The notes under the pieces are model-generated. The model was not told the DNA's origin. It was given only the letters and a program-made list of their open reading frames with translations, and ran no database searches. Positions 26,032-36,600 of a stretch of DNA of 38,176 nt are shown here, piece by piece (the stretch's first letter is position 1; every line of letters starts with the position of its first letter). Source of the stretch: Verrucomicrobiia bacterium (GTDB lineage Bacteria > Verrucomicrobiota > Verrucomicrobiia > Limisphaerales > DSYF01). The translations under genes and the position numbers were made by a program. The DNA lies in NCBI GenBank assembly GCA_035765895.1, contig DASTWL010000029.1, positions 1 through 38,176 on the forward strand, read 5' to 3'.

Positions 26032-28347
26032 CTACCCCGCAAACGGCTTCGTCCTGAGATAGAGGCGGAAGTCCTTGATGCGGCCATGGTCGCTGTCCTG
26101 TCTCGGCAGCAGCCGGACGCCGGACAATTCATGCTCCGCACCCAGATCAATGACCAGCGTGTGCGGGTGCTTGGGATGCGGCGCGCTCCACAGGGTGTGC
26201 CAGAACGTGTCGCGGTCCCCATCGATGGCCAGTTCGGCCTGGTCGCCTTCGGCGAAGTTTTCCTCGCTGTCCGCGTAAAGGATTTTCCAGCCCTTGTGCC
26301 CGACCGACTGCCCTTCCGCGTTTAATGCGTCCAACTCGGCCAGCGTGGTGAACTCATCGCCGTTTTGCGAGGAAAGCGCCACCAGGCAGAGGTAGCGCCC
26401 CCGCCGGGCGGAAAAGCGAATTTCCTGCGCACTCGCACCAGCGGCCAGCGAACCTTCCTTGACCAGGTCCGAGGCTTCGAGTTTTGGAGCGGGCGTGTTT
26501 TTGCGACCGGGTGCGTTGTCGTCGTTGTTCAACTGGTCAAGAATGGGCGCCGCCAGTCCGCTGATTGCCGGCGTGCCGTCCTTGATTTGCTCGAACACCA
26601 CAACGTCGTTGCGACCCTTTTTGAGCCAGGCTCCCGGCAGATACAGCGTTTGCTGCGGTCCAATGTGCCAGTAGCGGCCCAGATTGTGACCGTTGACGAT
26701 GACGATGCCTTTGCCGCCGCCGCGCAAATCCAGGAACGCGTCGCCGAGCTGGGACAGCTCAAACGTTCCGTGATAAACCGCCGGCGCCGCAGGCGCCGTC
26801 CCCGACTTGAAGCGGAGCTGCGAAAGATCATCGAACGGAAACTTGAACATCTCCCAGCCGGTCAGTTCGCGGCCGTCCAGGGTGACGGATTCGGTGATGC
26901 CCTTGCGATTGTCGGGTATCTGCCCGCCGTAATTGATGCGACCGCCGTTTTCGACGAGGATGTCGAGTGTGCCGGACGATTCCGGAATGTTGAGTTCCAA
27001 GGAATCCTGCCGGTAACGCCGGTCCAGCACGCCCACCCGCCGCCCATTGAGGCACACCACGGCGTAATCGCGGAGTTCCTTGATCTTCAGCAAGCCGTTC
27101 GCCGGCCCCTTGATCTGGGTGCGATACAACACATAACCGTATCCTTGATTGAGATCTTCAAAGCTCAGCGGCCGCTCGGCTTTTACCGGCGTGCCCAGTT
27201 CGTCAAACAAGCTTGCAGCCCCGGTGAGGGCGATGGGCGGAATGGTGATGACCGGCGTGGTGGGCGGAACGTCCGGCAGCGTTTCCCCCGGCGCCAGATG
27301 CCGCGCCAGCACCTCGCGCAGCGCGAAGTATTTCTTCGTCGGCCGGCCCATTTCGTCCATGGGCGAATCATAGTCGTAACTGGTCGGCTGCGGCTGGAAG
27401 CGCCCGCCAAAGTTGGCGCCGTTCATGAAGCCGAATGAGGTGCCGCCGTAGATCATGTAGTAGCAGAACGAAACATTGTTCGTCAGCTTCCAGGCGGTTT
27501 CACGGACGAGACCGGGAATGCCCACGCGCGCGTGCGGCTCACCCCAGTGATCCAACCAGCCGGGATAAAACTCGGGCACGAAATACGGACCCTGCGGACG
27601 ATATTTGCCGATTTCCTTGAAGATGCCCGGGCCGCTGCCGCCGTTCAGTCCCGGCAAGACATCCGGCAGGGAGCCGTTTGCCATCATCTGCCCGCCGCCA
27701 TCCGCCGTAAACAACGGCACGTCAAAACCCGCGGCGCGAATCATGTCCCGAATCTTCCCCATGTAAACGTGATCGCCGCCGTAGCTGCCGTATTCGTTTT
27801 CCACCTGAACCATGATAATGGGGCCTCCTTGGGTGATTTGCAGCGGGGCGAGCTGTTCACCGAGCTTTTTCAAATACGTTTCCGACGCCGCCAGAAAACG
27901 CGGATCCTGGCTGCGGACCTTCAAATCGTGCGGCTTCAGGAGCCACCACGGAAATCCGCCAAACTCCCATTCCGCGCAACAATACGGTCCGGGACGCACA
28001 ATCACCCACAGCCCTTCCTTTTGCGCCAGCCGCACGAACTCCGCCATGTCGCCATCGCCGTGAAAATTGAACTCGCCCTCGCCCGGCTCCAGTTGATTCC
28101 AGAACACGTAAATCGAGACGGTATTCAACCCCATGGCGTGAATCATCCGCAGGCGGTCCGCCCAATACTCATGCGGCACCCGCGCCGGATGCATCTCGCC
28201 GGCCTTGATCTGAAAGGGCTTGCCGTTCAGCAGAAACGCTGAATCGCCCACCGTGAAGGTGTCCTTGGCCACTGCGCCCGCCCCCCACGCCAGCCAGGCG
28301 CAGGCCAGCACGACCGGCCAACTGAACGAACAGAATATTTTTTTCAT
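26032..28347 (-). CDS. Secreted GH35 beta-galactosidase
   Basis: A 771-residue enzyme with a signal peptide (MKKIFCSFSWPVVLACAWLA...AVA). The (beta/alpha)8 GH35 domain (about 30-380) carries the family signatures AGEMHPARVPHEYW, RPGPYCCAEWEFGGFPWWLL, the acid/base in QVENEYGSYGG (Glu185) and the nucleophile in FVPEFYPGWLDHWGE (Glu259). Jelly-roll domains follow (about 430-620; GHNLGRYWHIGPQQTLYLPG). The C-terminus (about 640-771; ARRGRYLCLVALSSQ, DGDRDTFWHTLW, HPHTLVIDLG) is an F5/8-type (CBM32-like) domain. It releases terminal beta-linked galactose, e.g. from arabinogalactan or RG-I side chains. The open frame runs 54 codons upstream, through the regulatory element, but the signal peptide fixes the start at 28347. 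It is probably periplasmic. Confidence 0.94.
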   Translation of the reverse strand: MKKIFCSFSWPVVLACAWLAWGAGAVAKDTFTVGDSAFLLNGKPFQIKAGEMHPARVPHEYWADRLRMIHAMGLNTVSIYVFWNQLEPGEGEFNFHGDGDMAEFVRLAQKEGLWVIVRPGPYCCAEWEFGGFPWWLLKPHDLKVRSQDPRFLAASETYLKKLGEQLAPLQITQGGPIIMVQVENEYGSYGGDHVYMGKIRDMIRAAGFDVPLFTADGGGQMMANGSLPDVLPGLNGGSGPGIFKEIGKYRPQGPYFVPEFYPGWLDHWGEPHARVGIPGLVRETAWKLTNNVSFCYYMIYGGTSFGFMNGANFGGRFQPQPTSYDYDSPMDEMGRPTKKYFALREVLARHLAPGETLPDVPPTTPVITIPPIALTGAASLFDELGTPVKAERPLSFEDLNQGYGYVLYRTQIKGPANGLLKIKELRDYAVVCLNGRRVGVLDRRYRQDSLELNIPESSGTLDILVENGGRINYGGQIPDNRKGITESVTLDGRELTGWEMFKFPFDDLSQLRFKSGTAPAAPAVYHGTFELSQLGDAFLDLRGGGKGIVIVNGHNLGRYWHIGPQQTLYLPGAWLKKGRNDVVVFEQIKDGTPAISGLAAPILDQLNNDDNAPGRKNTPAPKLEASDLVKEGSLAAGASAQEIRFSARRGRYLCLVALSSQNGDEFTTLAELDALNAEGQSVGHKGWKILYADSEENFAEGDQAELAIDGDRDTFWHTLWSAPHPKHPHTLVIDLGAEHELSGVRLLPRQDSDHGRIKDFRLYLRTKPFAG

Positions 28348-28442
28348 GTCTGCGTGAACTGTTGCGAAGACGCCCAGCCTCCAGGAAATGGTGAACACAG
28401 GGCGCCGTGAACCGCACGCTAGCATCACGGTTCGGCCGGCGG

Positions 28443-28458
28443 CCATACGCAATTTGGG
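28443..28458 (-). promoter_or_regulatory. CCC-AAAT-TGCGTATGG element (site H)
   Basis: The minus strand reads CCCAAATTGCGTATGG: the CCC-AAAT part and the GTATGG part match at the common spacing, but GTG is replaced by TGC. The GTAT core is 97 nt before the GH35 ATG. It is the most divergent member of the set. Confidence 0.45.
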
Positions 28459-28540
28459 TGAGGACCACACCCTAACCGCCGTCTTTCGGGGAGAGTGACC
28501 ACGACGCATTGACGTTCATCGTCGCCGCGCCGCGCCGGAA

Positions 28541-31500
28541 TCATTTCGTTTTCACCCGCAGCACGGTCACAGAAATGGGAGGAAACGCATGCGTGAATTG
28601 CGGACTGCTAATGGTAAACGTGGACAGCTTCGGCGCGACGGCTTGCGGCTGTGCGAATGAGTTTTCATCCGTCAAATGCGCGGCGGTCAGCAGGACGGCC
28701 TGGGCCGGGCCCGTCACGCGGGTCTGGCCCGCGAGGTCAAGCGTGCCCGCCACGGTTCGCGCCGAAGCGTTGACCACCTTGACGATGACTTCCCGCGTCG
28801 CCGTGTCGTAAGCGGCACTGGCAAACAGTTGCGGCACGTCACCGTCCTGCAATTCAGGCGCGTCGAGCGTGACCGGCAGGACGACGTCGCCCCGGTTCCG
28901 GCTGAACAGTTGTTGGACGTAATAATTGGGCGTGCCGTAAACGTGCAGGTTGTTCACCCAGATGAGGTCGGGCGTCCATTGCCAGGCATCCACGTTGGCA
29001 AAGAGCGGCGCGTAACTGGCCATGCGCACGACATCCGCGTTGCGCTCCAGCCCGGTCATGAACGCCGCCTCCGACAACGCGCATTCCCAGGTGTTGCGGT
29101 TTTCCGGACTGCCGGTGTTGACACTTTGCGCGGCGTATTCACCCATGAAAACTTTCGGTCCGCTGCGGTCATAATCGTCATAACGGGTCGCAGCCTTGAA
29201 GAACCAGTCCGGTCGGGCGTAGCTGTGTTCGTCCACAATGTCCGGACGCAGCTCGCGCCACTTGGACCAGAGGAATTTGAAGCGGTCGTCCGCCGGCGAC
29301 GGTCCCGCCGCGACGACGAGCGAAATCTCCGGATGCTTTTCCTTGAGCACCCGGGCAAAGGCCGTGTAGCGCTCGACGTATTGTGGTCCCCATTGCTCGT
29401 TGCCCACTCCCAGCAGTTTCATGTGAAACGGCGCGGGATGGCCCATGGCGGCGCGTTTGGCCCCCCACTCGCTGGTGGCCGGGCCGTTGGCGAATTCAAT
29501 CAGGTCCAGCGCGTCCTGGATGTATTGGTCAAGCTGGTCGGGCGGGCAAAGCTCCCCGGAGTTGAACTGGCAGGCCATGCCGCAATTCAGAATCGGCAGC
29601 GGCTCCGCGCCGATGTCCTCGCACAACTGGAAGTATTCAAAGAAGCCCAGCCCAAACGACTGGTAATAGTCGGGCGTGAGCCGGTGTCTGAACTCATCAT
29701 TCCAGCGGTTCTTGATGAGCTTCCGCTCCTCGACCGGACCGATGGTATTCTTCCATTGGTAGCGATTCGCCAGCGTGTGGCCCTCGACAATGCATCCACC
29801 GGGAAAGCGCACAAAACCCGGCTTCAAGTCGGCCAGCATCTGCACCATGTCGGCACGCAGCCCTCCGGGCCGATGTTTCCACGTGTTCACCGGGAAAAGC
29901 GACACCATGTCCACGTCCGCCGTGCCCTGCCCTTCGACGACCAAATTCAGCCGCGCCTTGGCCTCCGTGGTTTTGGGCTGGAGCGTGGCATGCAGTTTCT
30001 GCCACGTGGCGCCCAGCCGCTCGATGCGCGCATACGCCAGCACCTGCCCTGCGCCGCTGACCAGTTCCACGCCCAGCGCCGGTGAGCCGTTGACCGCCCG
30101 TGCCTGCACGGAAAAATCATAATCCTCTCCCGCGCGCACCCCCATGCCGCGGAAACCCTCGTTGGACACCCCGAACGCAGCGGCGCCGTCCGAAGCAATG
30201 CGCAGATAATGCACGTTGGCCGCGTCGAAGGGATCTGCGTCGCGAATCTCCAGTTTACCCTGCGCTCCGCCGGCGCGCAGCTCGCTCCATCCCATCATCG
30301 CATTGGGGAATTCAAAGGCGCGGTTCTTGACAAGTTCCGCATAAAGCCCGCCGTCAGCGCCAAAGTTGATGTCCTCAAAAAACACGCCCCACATGGCCGG
30401 ATTGATTCGGGCTCCCGGATGATCCACGGCCACGGTGAGTTTCACCTCCGTCGGAACGCGCCGCACGACGCGCACCCCAAACAAACCGCCCGCGTAATTG
30501 CCCGGATGCGCACTCAGTTTCACGGTGACGCGCGCTTTGCCCTGCGTCAGTTGCTCCGGCACCGGATAGGTTTTGTCCCAGAACTTCCCCGGTTGATCCT
30601 CATGCAGACTGGTGGTGGCGATGCGTTCCCCACCCACGAGCACATCGAACGTGCGATTGCCGGTTTCACCGCCCCAGTAAGTGAAGATCAAGTCCGCCGG
30701 GCCATTGGTCGGCACGGCCACTTCAAAGCTGAACCAGCCGCCGTCCCATGCGTGTCGCAGTTTGCGTCCGCTGAATTCGCCCGGCCCGGACTTGTCGCCC
30801 TGCACGTTGTGATCCCGCTCAGGCTGCATCTCGCCGGGTTGGAACAACTCCACGGTGCGGTCGGCCAGCGCCTTCAAGCGCGCCTGTTCAGCCGCGTAGG
30901 CCTTTTCCCGCGCGGCCCATTCCGCGGTCGTAAAAACATCCCAGTAAACCGAGTAACGATCGGCGTAAGTCGAGTAGAATGGATGGAGTTCGACATCCGC
31001 GGGGCGGCCCACGCCCGTCGTGCGGAACGTCAGCGGCCTGCCCGCCACAGGCTTCACCCAGTCCGCCACCGTTTGGTCGCCCGTGACGAACACGGGCACC
31101 GCCGTTTCTGAGCCAATCGCCCCCAGGTCGCCCGCCAGCAAAATTGGGCCGTCGAAAAGGGCGATGCGCTCCGGATTGTCGGGCATCGCCTCCGTGCGGA
31201 GCTGTAACGGCATGTCAACTTCCAGCGTGTCGCCATCGTGCCATTCGCGGGTGATGCTGGCGTAGCTCTGCGGCGCACTGTCCACATCCAGCGCCCGGCC
31301 GTTGAGCTTCACGACAAACCCGTTTGTAACCCAGAACGGATGCCGGACGTGCACGGTGAGTTTAACCGGCTGCGCGCAGGTGAAGCGCAGCGTGCTCTGG
31401 CCGGTCTTCGGGAAATCCGTTTCCTGCCGGACCCGCAGCCCGTGCGCCGCCCAGTTCAACTCCGAGGCAATGAAGAGGTTCACCCACAACGCATCGCTGC

Positions 31501-32797
31501 TGTGGTAGTAAATGTTGTCGCCATAGCGGGCATGGTTCTCCATGCCGGTGCCGTTGCAGCAGGTGAAATCTTCCGCGCCGAGGAACTGCTTGTGCCCGCC
31601 CTGCGCGAGCGAGAGGAAATAGCACACCTGGCCCGTGGCCGGATTTTGCGATGCCAGAATGTGATTATGGACCGCGCGTTCGTAGTAATCCGCATAGCGG
31701 GCCTGCGGCTCCAGCTCGAACAGCTTCCGCGCGAGCTTCAGCATGTTGTAGGTATTGCAGGTTTCCGTCGTGTTCGCGCCCAGCCGGTCGTTGAGTTTGC
31801 CGGAAGGACCGAAATGTTCGCCCAGGCTGTTGCCGCCCGTCACGTAGGTGTGGTTGGTCAGCACGATGTTGAAGAAGTTCCGGGCGATGTTGCCGAACTT
31901 CGCCTCACCCGTGAGCTCATAAATCCGGGCCGCGCCAATGATCTTCGGTATCTGCGTGTTGGCGTGCTTGCCCGGCAGATCATCCCGTCCCGCCGCCAGC
32001 GGATCCAGAATCGCCCGGTGGTAAAACTTTTTCGCCAGATCGAGATACCTGGTTTCACCCGTCAGCGCGTAAAGATTGGCGAGCGCCTCGTTCATGCCCC
32101 CGTGTTCGCAGGCGAGCATTTTCTGCCATTGCTCGTCGGTCAGGTTTTTGGTCGTTGCAATGGTCCAATCGCCGAGACGCGACGCGACCTGCAGGGCCTT
32201 TGCATTATCGCAATAGCGGTAAGCATCGATCAACCCCGCGAACTCCTTGTGCAGCGTATACCACGGCACCCAGGCACCATTCAGGTCGAAGCCCGCCGAA
32301 CGAATGTCACCGCGCGCCACCTCCGCAAAAACCTTTTTGCCGCCCGGAATGGCCGCGAGGTAGCCGTTGCCGTTGGCCCGCTGGCACTCGTCGAGTTGGT
32401 CAACGATGTAATTGACGCGCTCGAGGAAACGCCGGTCGCCCGTGTCCTGATACATGCGGGCGCACGCGGACAGATAATGCCCGAGACTGTGACCGGCCAC
32501 GCCCCGGGCCTCCCAGCCGCCGTAATTGGCCGCTTTCACGGGCAGCCCCGCCTCCTTGCGGAACCAACTGAGCAGGCGGTCCGCGTCCAGGCTCAACAGC
32601 CCCGCCGCGTCACGGTCCATCGCTTCTTTGAACGGCCCGTCAAGGAGGCGCACTTCCCGCGGCAGAAACGGCACCGCCTGCGGCGCGACCACCGGCGCCA
32701 CCCTGTCGTCCGCCGCCCGGGCGGAGACCGATAAATAAAGAAACCCAAGTAAAACGACTTGCAACGTCCCAGCGAAACGTTGACCGGCGGAATTCAT
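28541..32797 (-). CDS. Fused GH127/GH146-type beta-L- and GH51 alpha-L-arabinofuranosidase
   Basis: A 1418-residue secreted protein with signal peptide MNSAGQRFAG...SVSARA. Residues about 35-600 are a GH127/GH146-type (alpha/alpha)6 domain: RLLDGPF, WEARGVAGHSLGHYLSA, AWVPWYTLHK, GGMNEALANLY, and the zinc-thiolate site E345-T-C347 with C413-C414 in FTCCNGTG, as in characterised beta-L-arabinofuranosidases. A linker beta-sandwich (about 649-776) follows. Residues about 785-1418 are a GH51 alpha-L-arabinofuranosidase with INPAMWGVFFEDINFGADGG, a CBM4_9-like insert, FVRFPGGC, acid/base Glu1134 in GVGNEQWG and nucleophile Glu1220 in VFMGEYAA. All key residues are intact in both halves, so both activities are expected. 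The GTG at 32806 is an alternative start. No clear copy of the repeated element is seen upstream; it may be read through from the regulator gene 178 bp upstream. Confidence 0.92.
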   Translation of the reverse strand: MNSAGQRFAGTLQVVLLGFLYLSVSARAADDRVAPVVAPQAVPFLPREVRLLDGPFKEAMDRDAAGLLSLDADRLLSWFRKEAGLPVKAANYGGWEARGVAGHSLGHYLSACARMYQDTGDRRFLERVNYIVDQLDECQRANGNGYLAAIPGGKKVFAEVARGDIRSAGFDLNGAWVPWYTLHKEFAGLIDAYRYCDNAKALQVASRLGDWTIATTKNLTDEQWQKMLACEHGGMNEALANLYALTGETRYLDLAKKFYHRAILDPLAAGRDDLPGKHANTQIPKIIGAARIYELTGEAKFGNIARNFFNIVLTNHTYVTGGNSLGEHFGPSGKLNDRLGANTTETCNTYNMLKLARKLFELEPQARYADYYERAVHNHILASQNPATGQVCYFLSLAQGGHKQFLGAEDFTCCNGTGMENHARYGDNIYYHSSDALWVNLFIASELNWAAHGLRVRQETDFPKTGQSTLRFTCAQPVKLTVHVRHPFWVTNGFVVKLNGRALDVDSAPQSYASITREWHDGDTLEVDMPLQLRTEAMPDNPERIALFDGPILLAGDLGAIGSETAVPVFVTGDQTVADWVKPVAGRPLTFRTTGVGRPADVELHPFYSTYADRYSVYWDVFTTAEWAAREKAYAAEQARLKALADRTVELFQPGEMQPERDHNVQGDKSGPGEFSGRKLRHAWDGGWFSFEVAVPTNGPADLIFTYWGGETGNRTFDVLVGGERIATTSLHEDQPGKFWDKTYPVPEQLTQGKARVTVKLSAHPGNYAGGLFGVRVVRRVPTEVKLTVAVDHPGARINPAMWGVFFEDINFGADGGLYAELVKNRAFEFPNAMMGWSELRAGGAQGKLEIRDADPFDAANVHYLRIASDGAAAFGVSNEGFRGMGVRAGEDYDFSVQARAVNGSPALGVELVSGAGQVLAYARIERLGATWQKLHATLQPKTTEAKARLNLVVEGQGTADVDMVSLFPVNTWKHRPGGLRADMVQMLADLKPGFVRFPGGCIVEGHTLANRYQWKNTIGPVEERKLIKNRWNDEFRHRLTPDYYQSFGLGFFEYFQLCEDIGAEPLPILNCGMACQFNSGELCPPDQLDQYIQDALDLIEFANGPATSEWGAKRAAMGHPAPFHMKLLGVGNEQWGPQYVERYTAFARVLKEKHPEISLVVAAGPSPADDRFKFLWSKWRELRPDIVDEHSYARPDWFFKAATRYDDYDRSGPKVFMGEYAAQSVNTGSPENRNTWECALSEAAFMTGLERNADVVRMASYAPLFANVDAWQWTPDLIWVNNLHVYGTPNYYVQQLFSRNRGDVVLPVTLDAPELQDGDVPQLFASAAYDTATREVIVKVVNASARTVAGTLDLAGQTRVTGPAQAVLLTAAHLTDENSFAQPQAVAPKLSTFTISSPQFTHAFPPISVTVLRVKTK

Positions 32798-32975
32798 GCG
32801 CGCCACGATAATCCACTTTATGCCGGAGCGTCCAGAACGTTGCAGCCGCCGTGCGGGTGCGAAGCGGCGCAGCGGACAGTTTCACCGCCGGCTGTCACCA
32901 TCCCCCGTCGAAGTGATCTGCCTTTGCCCAATATTTTCCGCCGTCTACCGCAAAGCAACCCTGTTTTGAAACACC

Positions 32976-33680
32976 TCAGCGCGCGGCGGCGGACGCCGTG
33001 CTGCGCGGCTCGTTCTGCTGTCCAAGATGCTTGGCCACGGCCTGGGCCCGCGAACGCACGTGCAGTTTTTCGTAAACGCGGCGGATGTGCGTGTGCACGG
33101 TGTCGTAACCGATGCCGAGGGCTTCGGCGATTTCCTTGTAGAGAAAGCCCTTGGCCAGGTAATCGAGCACTTCCTTTTCCCGCGGGGACAGGCTCGCCGT
33201 TTCCCGCGCCACCGGGGCGGGCTGTTGAAACGAGGCCACGACTTTGCGGGCGATGTGGCTGCTCATCGGGGAGCCGCCGCGGTTCAGCTCCTGAATTGCC
33301 GCGAGCAATTCATCGGGCGGCGTCTGCTTGAGCAGGTAGCCGCTCGCCCCGGCGGATAATGCACTGAAGATGTGGTCGGTGTTCTCGTAAACGGTCAGCA
33401 TCATCACCTGCGCCCGGGGCTGGACCTCCTTGAGCAGTCGGACGCATTCGACACCGCTCATGCCGCCGAGGTTGATGTCCATCAGCACCACGTCGGGCTG
33501 ATGCGCCGGCAGGTCGCGCAACGCGTCCTCGGCCGAAGGGTGTTTGCTGACGCAGACGAAGCCCGGCGAACGGTCGATCAGCCGCGCCAGACTTTCACGC
33601 ACGCGGTGATCGTCTTCCACGATGGAGACGCCGATGGGTTTTTGCCCGGTGGATGCCGCATTCGCCATTTTCGACTTCAT
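32976..33680 (-). CDS. NarL/LuxR-family response regulator, second system
   Basis: A 234-residue regulator. The receiver domain (about 16-135) has E22-D23-D24, phospho-acceptor Asp68 in VVLMDINLGG, Thr96 and Lys118. The LuxR-type HTH (about 163-220) has LSPREKEVLDYLAKGFLYKEIA and YDTVHTHIRRVYEKLH. It begins 8 bp after the stop of the kinase gene, so the two are co-transcribed. It is a clear paralogue of the regulator at 2544-3209 but has an extended Ala/Ser-rich C-terminal tail and lacks its own copy of the intergenic element. It is a likely regulator of the arabinosidase and GH35 genes downstream on the same strand. Confidence 0.93.
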   Translation of the reverse strand: MKSKMANAASTGQKPIGVSIVEDDHRVRESLARLIDRSPGFVCVSKHPSAEDALRDLPAHQPDVVLMDINLGGMSGVECVRLLKEVQPRAQVMMLTVYENTDHIFSALSAGASGYLLKQTPPDELLAAIQELNRGGSPMSSHIARKVVASFQQPAPVARETASLSPREKEVLDYLAKGFLYKEIAEALGIGYDTVHTHIRRVYEKLHVRSRAQAVAKHLGQQNEPRSTASAAAR

Positions 33681-33688
33681 GCTGGACT

Positions 33689-36600
33689 CTACCCTGACCC
33701 GGGGCCAGTCGCCAATACTGGCGACTCATCCGTCACCACTGGCAGTGCAAACACCACGCGCGTGCCCTGCCCCGCCGTGCTGGAGACGTCACAGCGCCCG
33801 CCAATGTCTTCAAGCCGCCGCACAATGTTCCGCAGGCCGTGCCCCGAACTGGCGCGCTCGCTACGGCCGGCCGCCGCGGTCGGGGCGTTGATTCCCCGGC
33901 CGTCATCCTCGATGGTGATCCGGATCATCCGCGGCTGGCATTCGAGGCGCAACGTGGCCACGGTGGCGCCCGAGTGCTTGACGATGTTGTTCAGGGTTTC
34001 CTTGATGGCGAGATACAGGTTGTGCCGCGTCTCGGCACCGAGCACGCAGTTGGGCAGTTGCGTGGGCACGTCCAGCCGGCAGCGGATTCCCGCCAGCGTC
34101 AGGTATTGCTGGGCAAATTTGCTGATGTAAGTGATCAACCCTTCGAGGGTGTCGTTCTGCGGATTGATGGCCCAGACGATTTCATCCATTGCGCGCGTCA
34201 GTTCCCGGGCCGTGCTCGAAATCTGGCCGACATGCGCCTCCACCTCCTCGGGTGTGTCGCGCCGCGCGAGTTCGCTCAGCAGCGTAATCTGCGTCAAGCC
34301 CGCGCCCAGGTCGTCATGAATGTCCTTGGCAATGCGCGCCCGGTCGCGTTCCACGGCGCGTTGCCGTTCAACGCGCTCCATCTCCGCGCGCAGCCGCCGC
34401 CGGAACGTCCAGCGCACGGTCAAAACCGCCAGGCTGCCGGCCAGCCCCGCGAGCGTCACGGCAAACCACCAGGTTTCATAGAATTGCGGTTCGACGTGCA
34501 GCCGGAGAATCGCTCCCCCCTTGTTCCAGACGCCCTCGTTGTTGCAGGCCGTCACGTGAAACGTGTATTCGCCCGGCCGCAAAAAACTGTATTGCACAAA
34601 CCGCCGCGGCCCGGCCTCCACCCAGTCCTTTTCCAATCCCTCCAGCCGGTAACGAAACCGCACCTTGTCGGGCGAAACGAAGCTCAGCCCAGTGTAATGA
34701 AACTCGAACTGACGCTTGCCCGGCGGCACATCGAGGACGCGTTCCGGCGCAACCGCATGACTGCTGCGCTCGCCGGCGGACGGCAGTTCGACGGTCATAC
34801 CGCGCAGATTTTGTTCGACACCATCAATCAGCAGTTCCTCGATGGCGACGGGCGGCGGACGCAAGTTGGGCGCGACATCGTCCGGCTGGATGGAGACGGC
34901 GCCTTTGAGCGTGGTGAACCACAGTCGCCCGCCCTGCGTGCGCCAGCAGGCTGGCTGGTAACTGCCGGAACATTCCAGCGCCGGCAGGCCGTCGTAGCGT
35001 CCGTAAGCCGTGCAGGGAATGGCGGGGAGTTCTCCGCGGGCGTAATTGTTCAGCGCCGCCCGCGCCACGCGGAAAATGCCCTGATGCGAACCCGCCCACA
35101 GATTGCCTTTGTCGTCGGAGAGCAACTGCGCAATGACATTGTCCGGGAGCCCGTCCTTGACCGTGAAGCGGCGAAACTTTCCATCCGCGTAGCGCAACAG
35201 CCCGCCGCGGAAGGTGCCGGCCCAGACGGTGCCGTCCGGGTCCACCTGCAAGGACCAGACCGGATGTCGCCCCGCGCTCGCACCGGGATTCAACATCACG
35301 ACATTGGTGTTCCGGATGCGATACAGATTCCCATCGCCCCCGCCCGCCCACAAAACACCGTCCTTCCCTTCCGCCAGGGCCCGGATGTCCACCGACCGCG
35401 GGACGCCGGGATACGGCGAGAAGAGGTGCGTCTCCAGATTGGTGCACACGAACAGGCCGTCCTTGCGTCCGGTCCAGACCATTTGTCCATCGCGACTGGT
35501 CAGAATGACTTTCACACCGTGATTGACCGGCAGGCAGCGCTGCAATTGTCCTCCGGTGAAGGTGAACAAATCCTCGTCGCCCACACTCAGCCACAGCCGG
35601 TCGCCCAGGCCGGGATAAACGCTGAAGACAAATCCATGGCCGCGCCCGCCCGGCACGTCAAACAGGTCCAGCTGGCCGTTTCGCCAGCGGGCGAGGCCGC
35701 TGCCTTGCGTGCCGAACCACATCGCACCGCCGGCGTCTTCACATACCGAAACCATCGCCGCCGGCTGCGCGCCCTCAGCCACGCTGAACGACTGGAAACG
35801 CTTTTTGCGCAAACGCACCAGGCCGCCGCGATTGACCCCCGCCCAGAAATCACCCTCCGAATCCTCGCAAAAACAATCCACCCGGTCGCCGGGAAAACCT
35901 TCATCCGGCGTGAAGCGGCGGGTGACGCGGTTGGTTTCCACGCGCACGAGTCCGAGGCCATATTGCCGGAACCACATGCTGCCGTCGCGCTCCTCGTGAA
36001 CGCCCAAGCGTTGCACGGCGGCGCCGTCCAGGGCTTCCCCCCAGGGCCGGAAGCCGGGCTGCCACTGGCGCTGCCGGCTGTTTTGCAAATGTTGATCCGC
36101 CACCAGCCAGGTTCCGTCGTGCTGGGTCTGGTAGACGAAGGTGATGTCTGCGGGCGTCGTCCCGTTCGTCGGCGTCTGATCCACGAACCGGTTCTGTTCC
36201 CAAACCACCACGCCGCGATCGGTTCCGACCCAGATGCGCCCGGCGTCGTCCGCCGTCACGCACCGGATGCGTCGCCCCTCCAGCCCGCTCTCCACCGGCG
36301 GCGGCTCAAATGTTCCACCGCGCAGCCGCCAGAGCTGCGCATCACGCCCCCGATACCACAACGTCCCCGCCGCGTCTTCACACGCGGCCGTGCCCAAGCC
36401 CTTGGCCGGTGGCTCCAGAATCTGCCAGGCATTGGTGCGGCTAAAATCGCGGCGGATGAGGTCGCCCGTTGGCAGCAGAAAGGTCACATGATCCGGCTTG
36501 GACACCACCTGCAGGATTTCCAGGTCGGCGTATTCCCGACTGCGCCATTCCAGCCTGAATACCCCGCCGCGACACGACGTCAGCGAGCCATCGTAAGTGT

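Noticed and set aside
25893-26050. Possible frameshift at the GH35 C-terminus: a frame one base off reads on with residues resembling an F5/8 end (VKLT...AELRF).
   Set aside because: The GH35 protein already ends at the usual final strand (IKDFRLYLRTKPF) of this C-terminal domain type, so the match downstream is probably chance.
31238-32734. Long plus-strand frame opposite the arabinofuranosidase fusion.
   Set aside because: Antisense shadow of the GH127-type domain, whose motifs and cysteines are clear on the minus strand.
32941-32965. Possible ninth regulatory element upstream of the arabinofuranosidase (minus strand TTTGCGGTAGACGG).
   Set aside because: It lacks the CCC block and the GTAT core, so it is not distinguishable from background.
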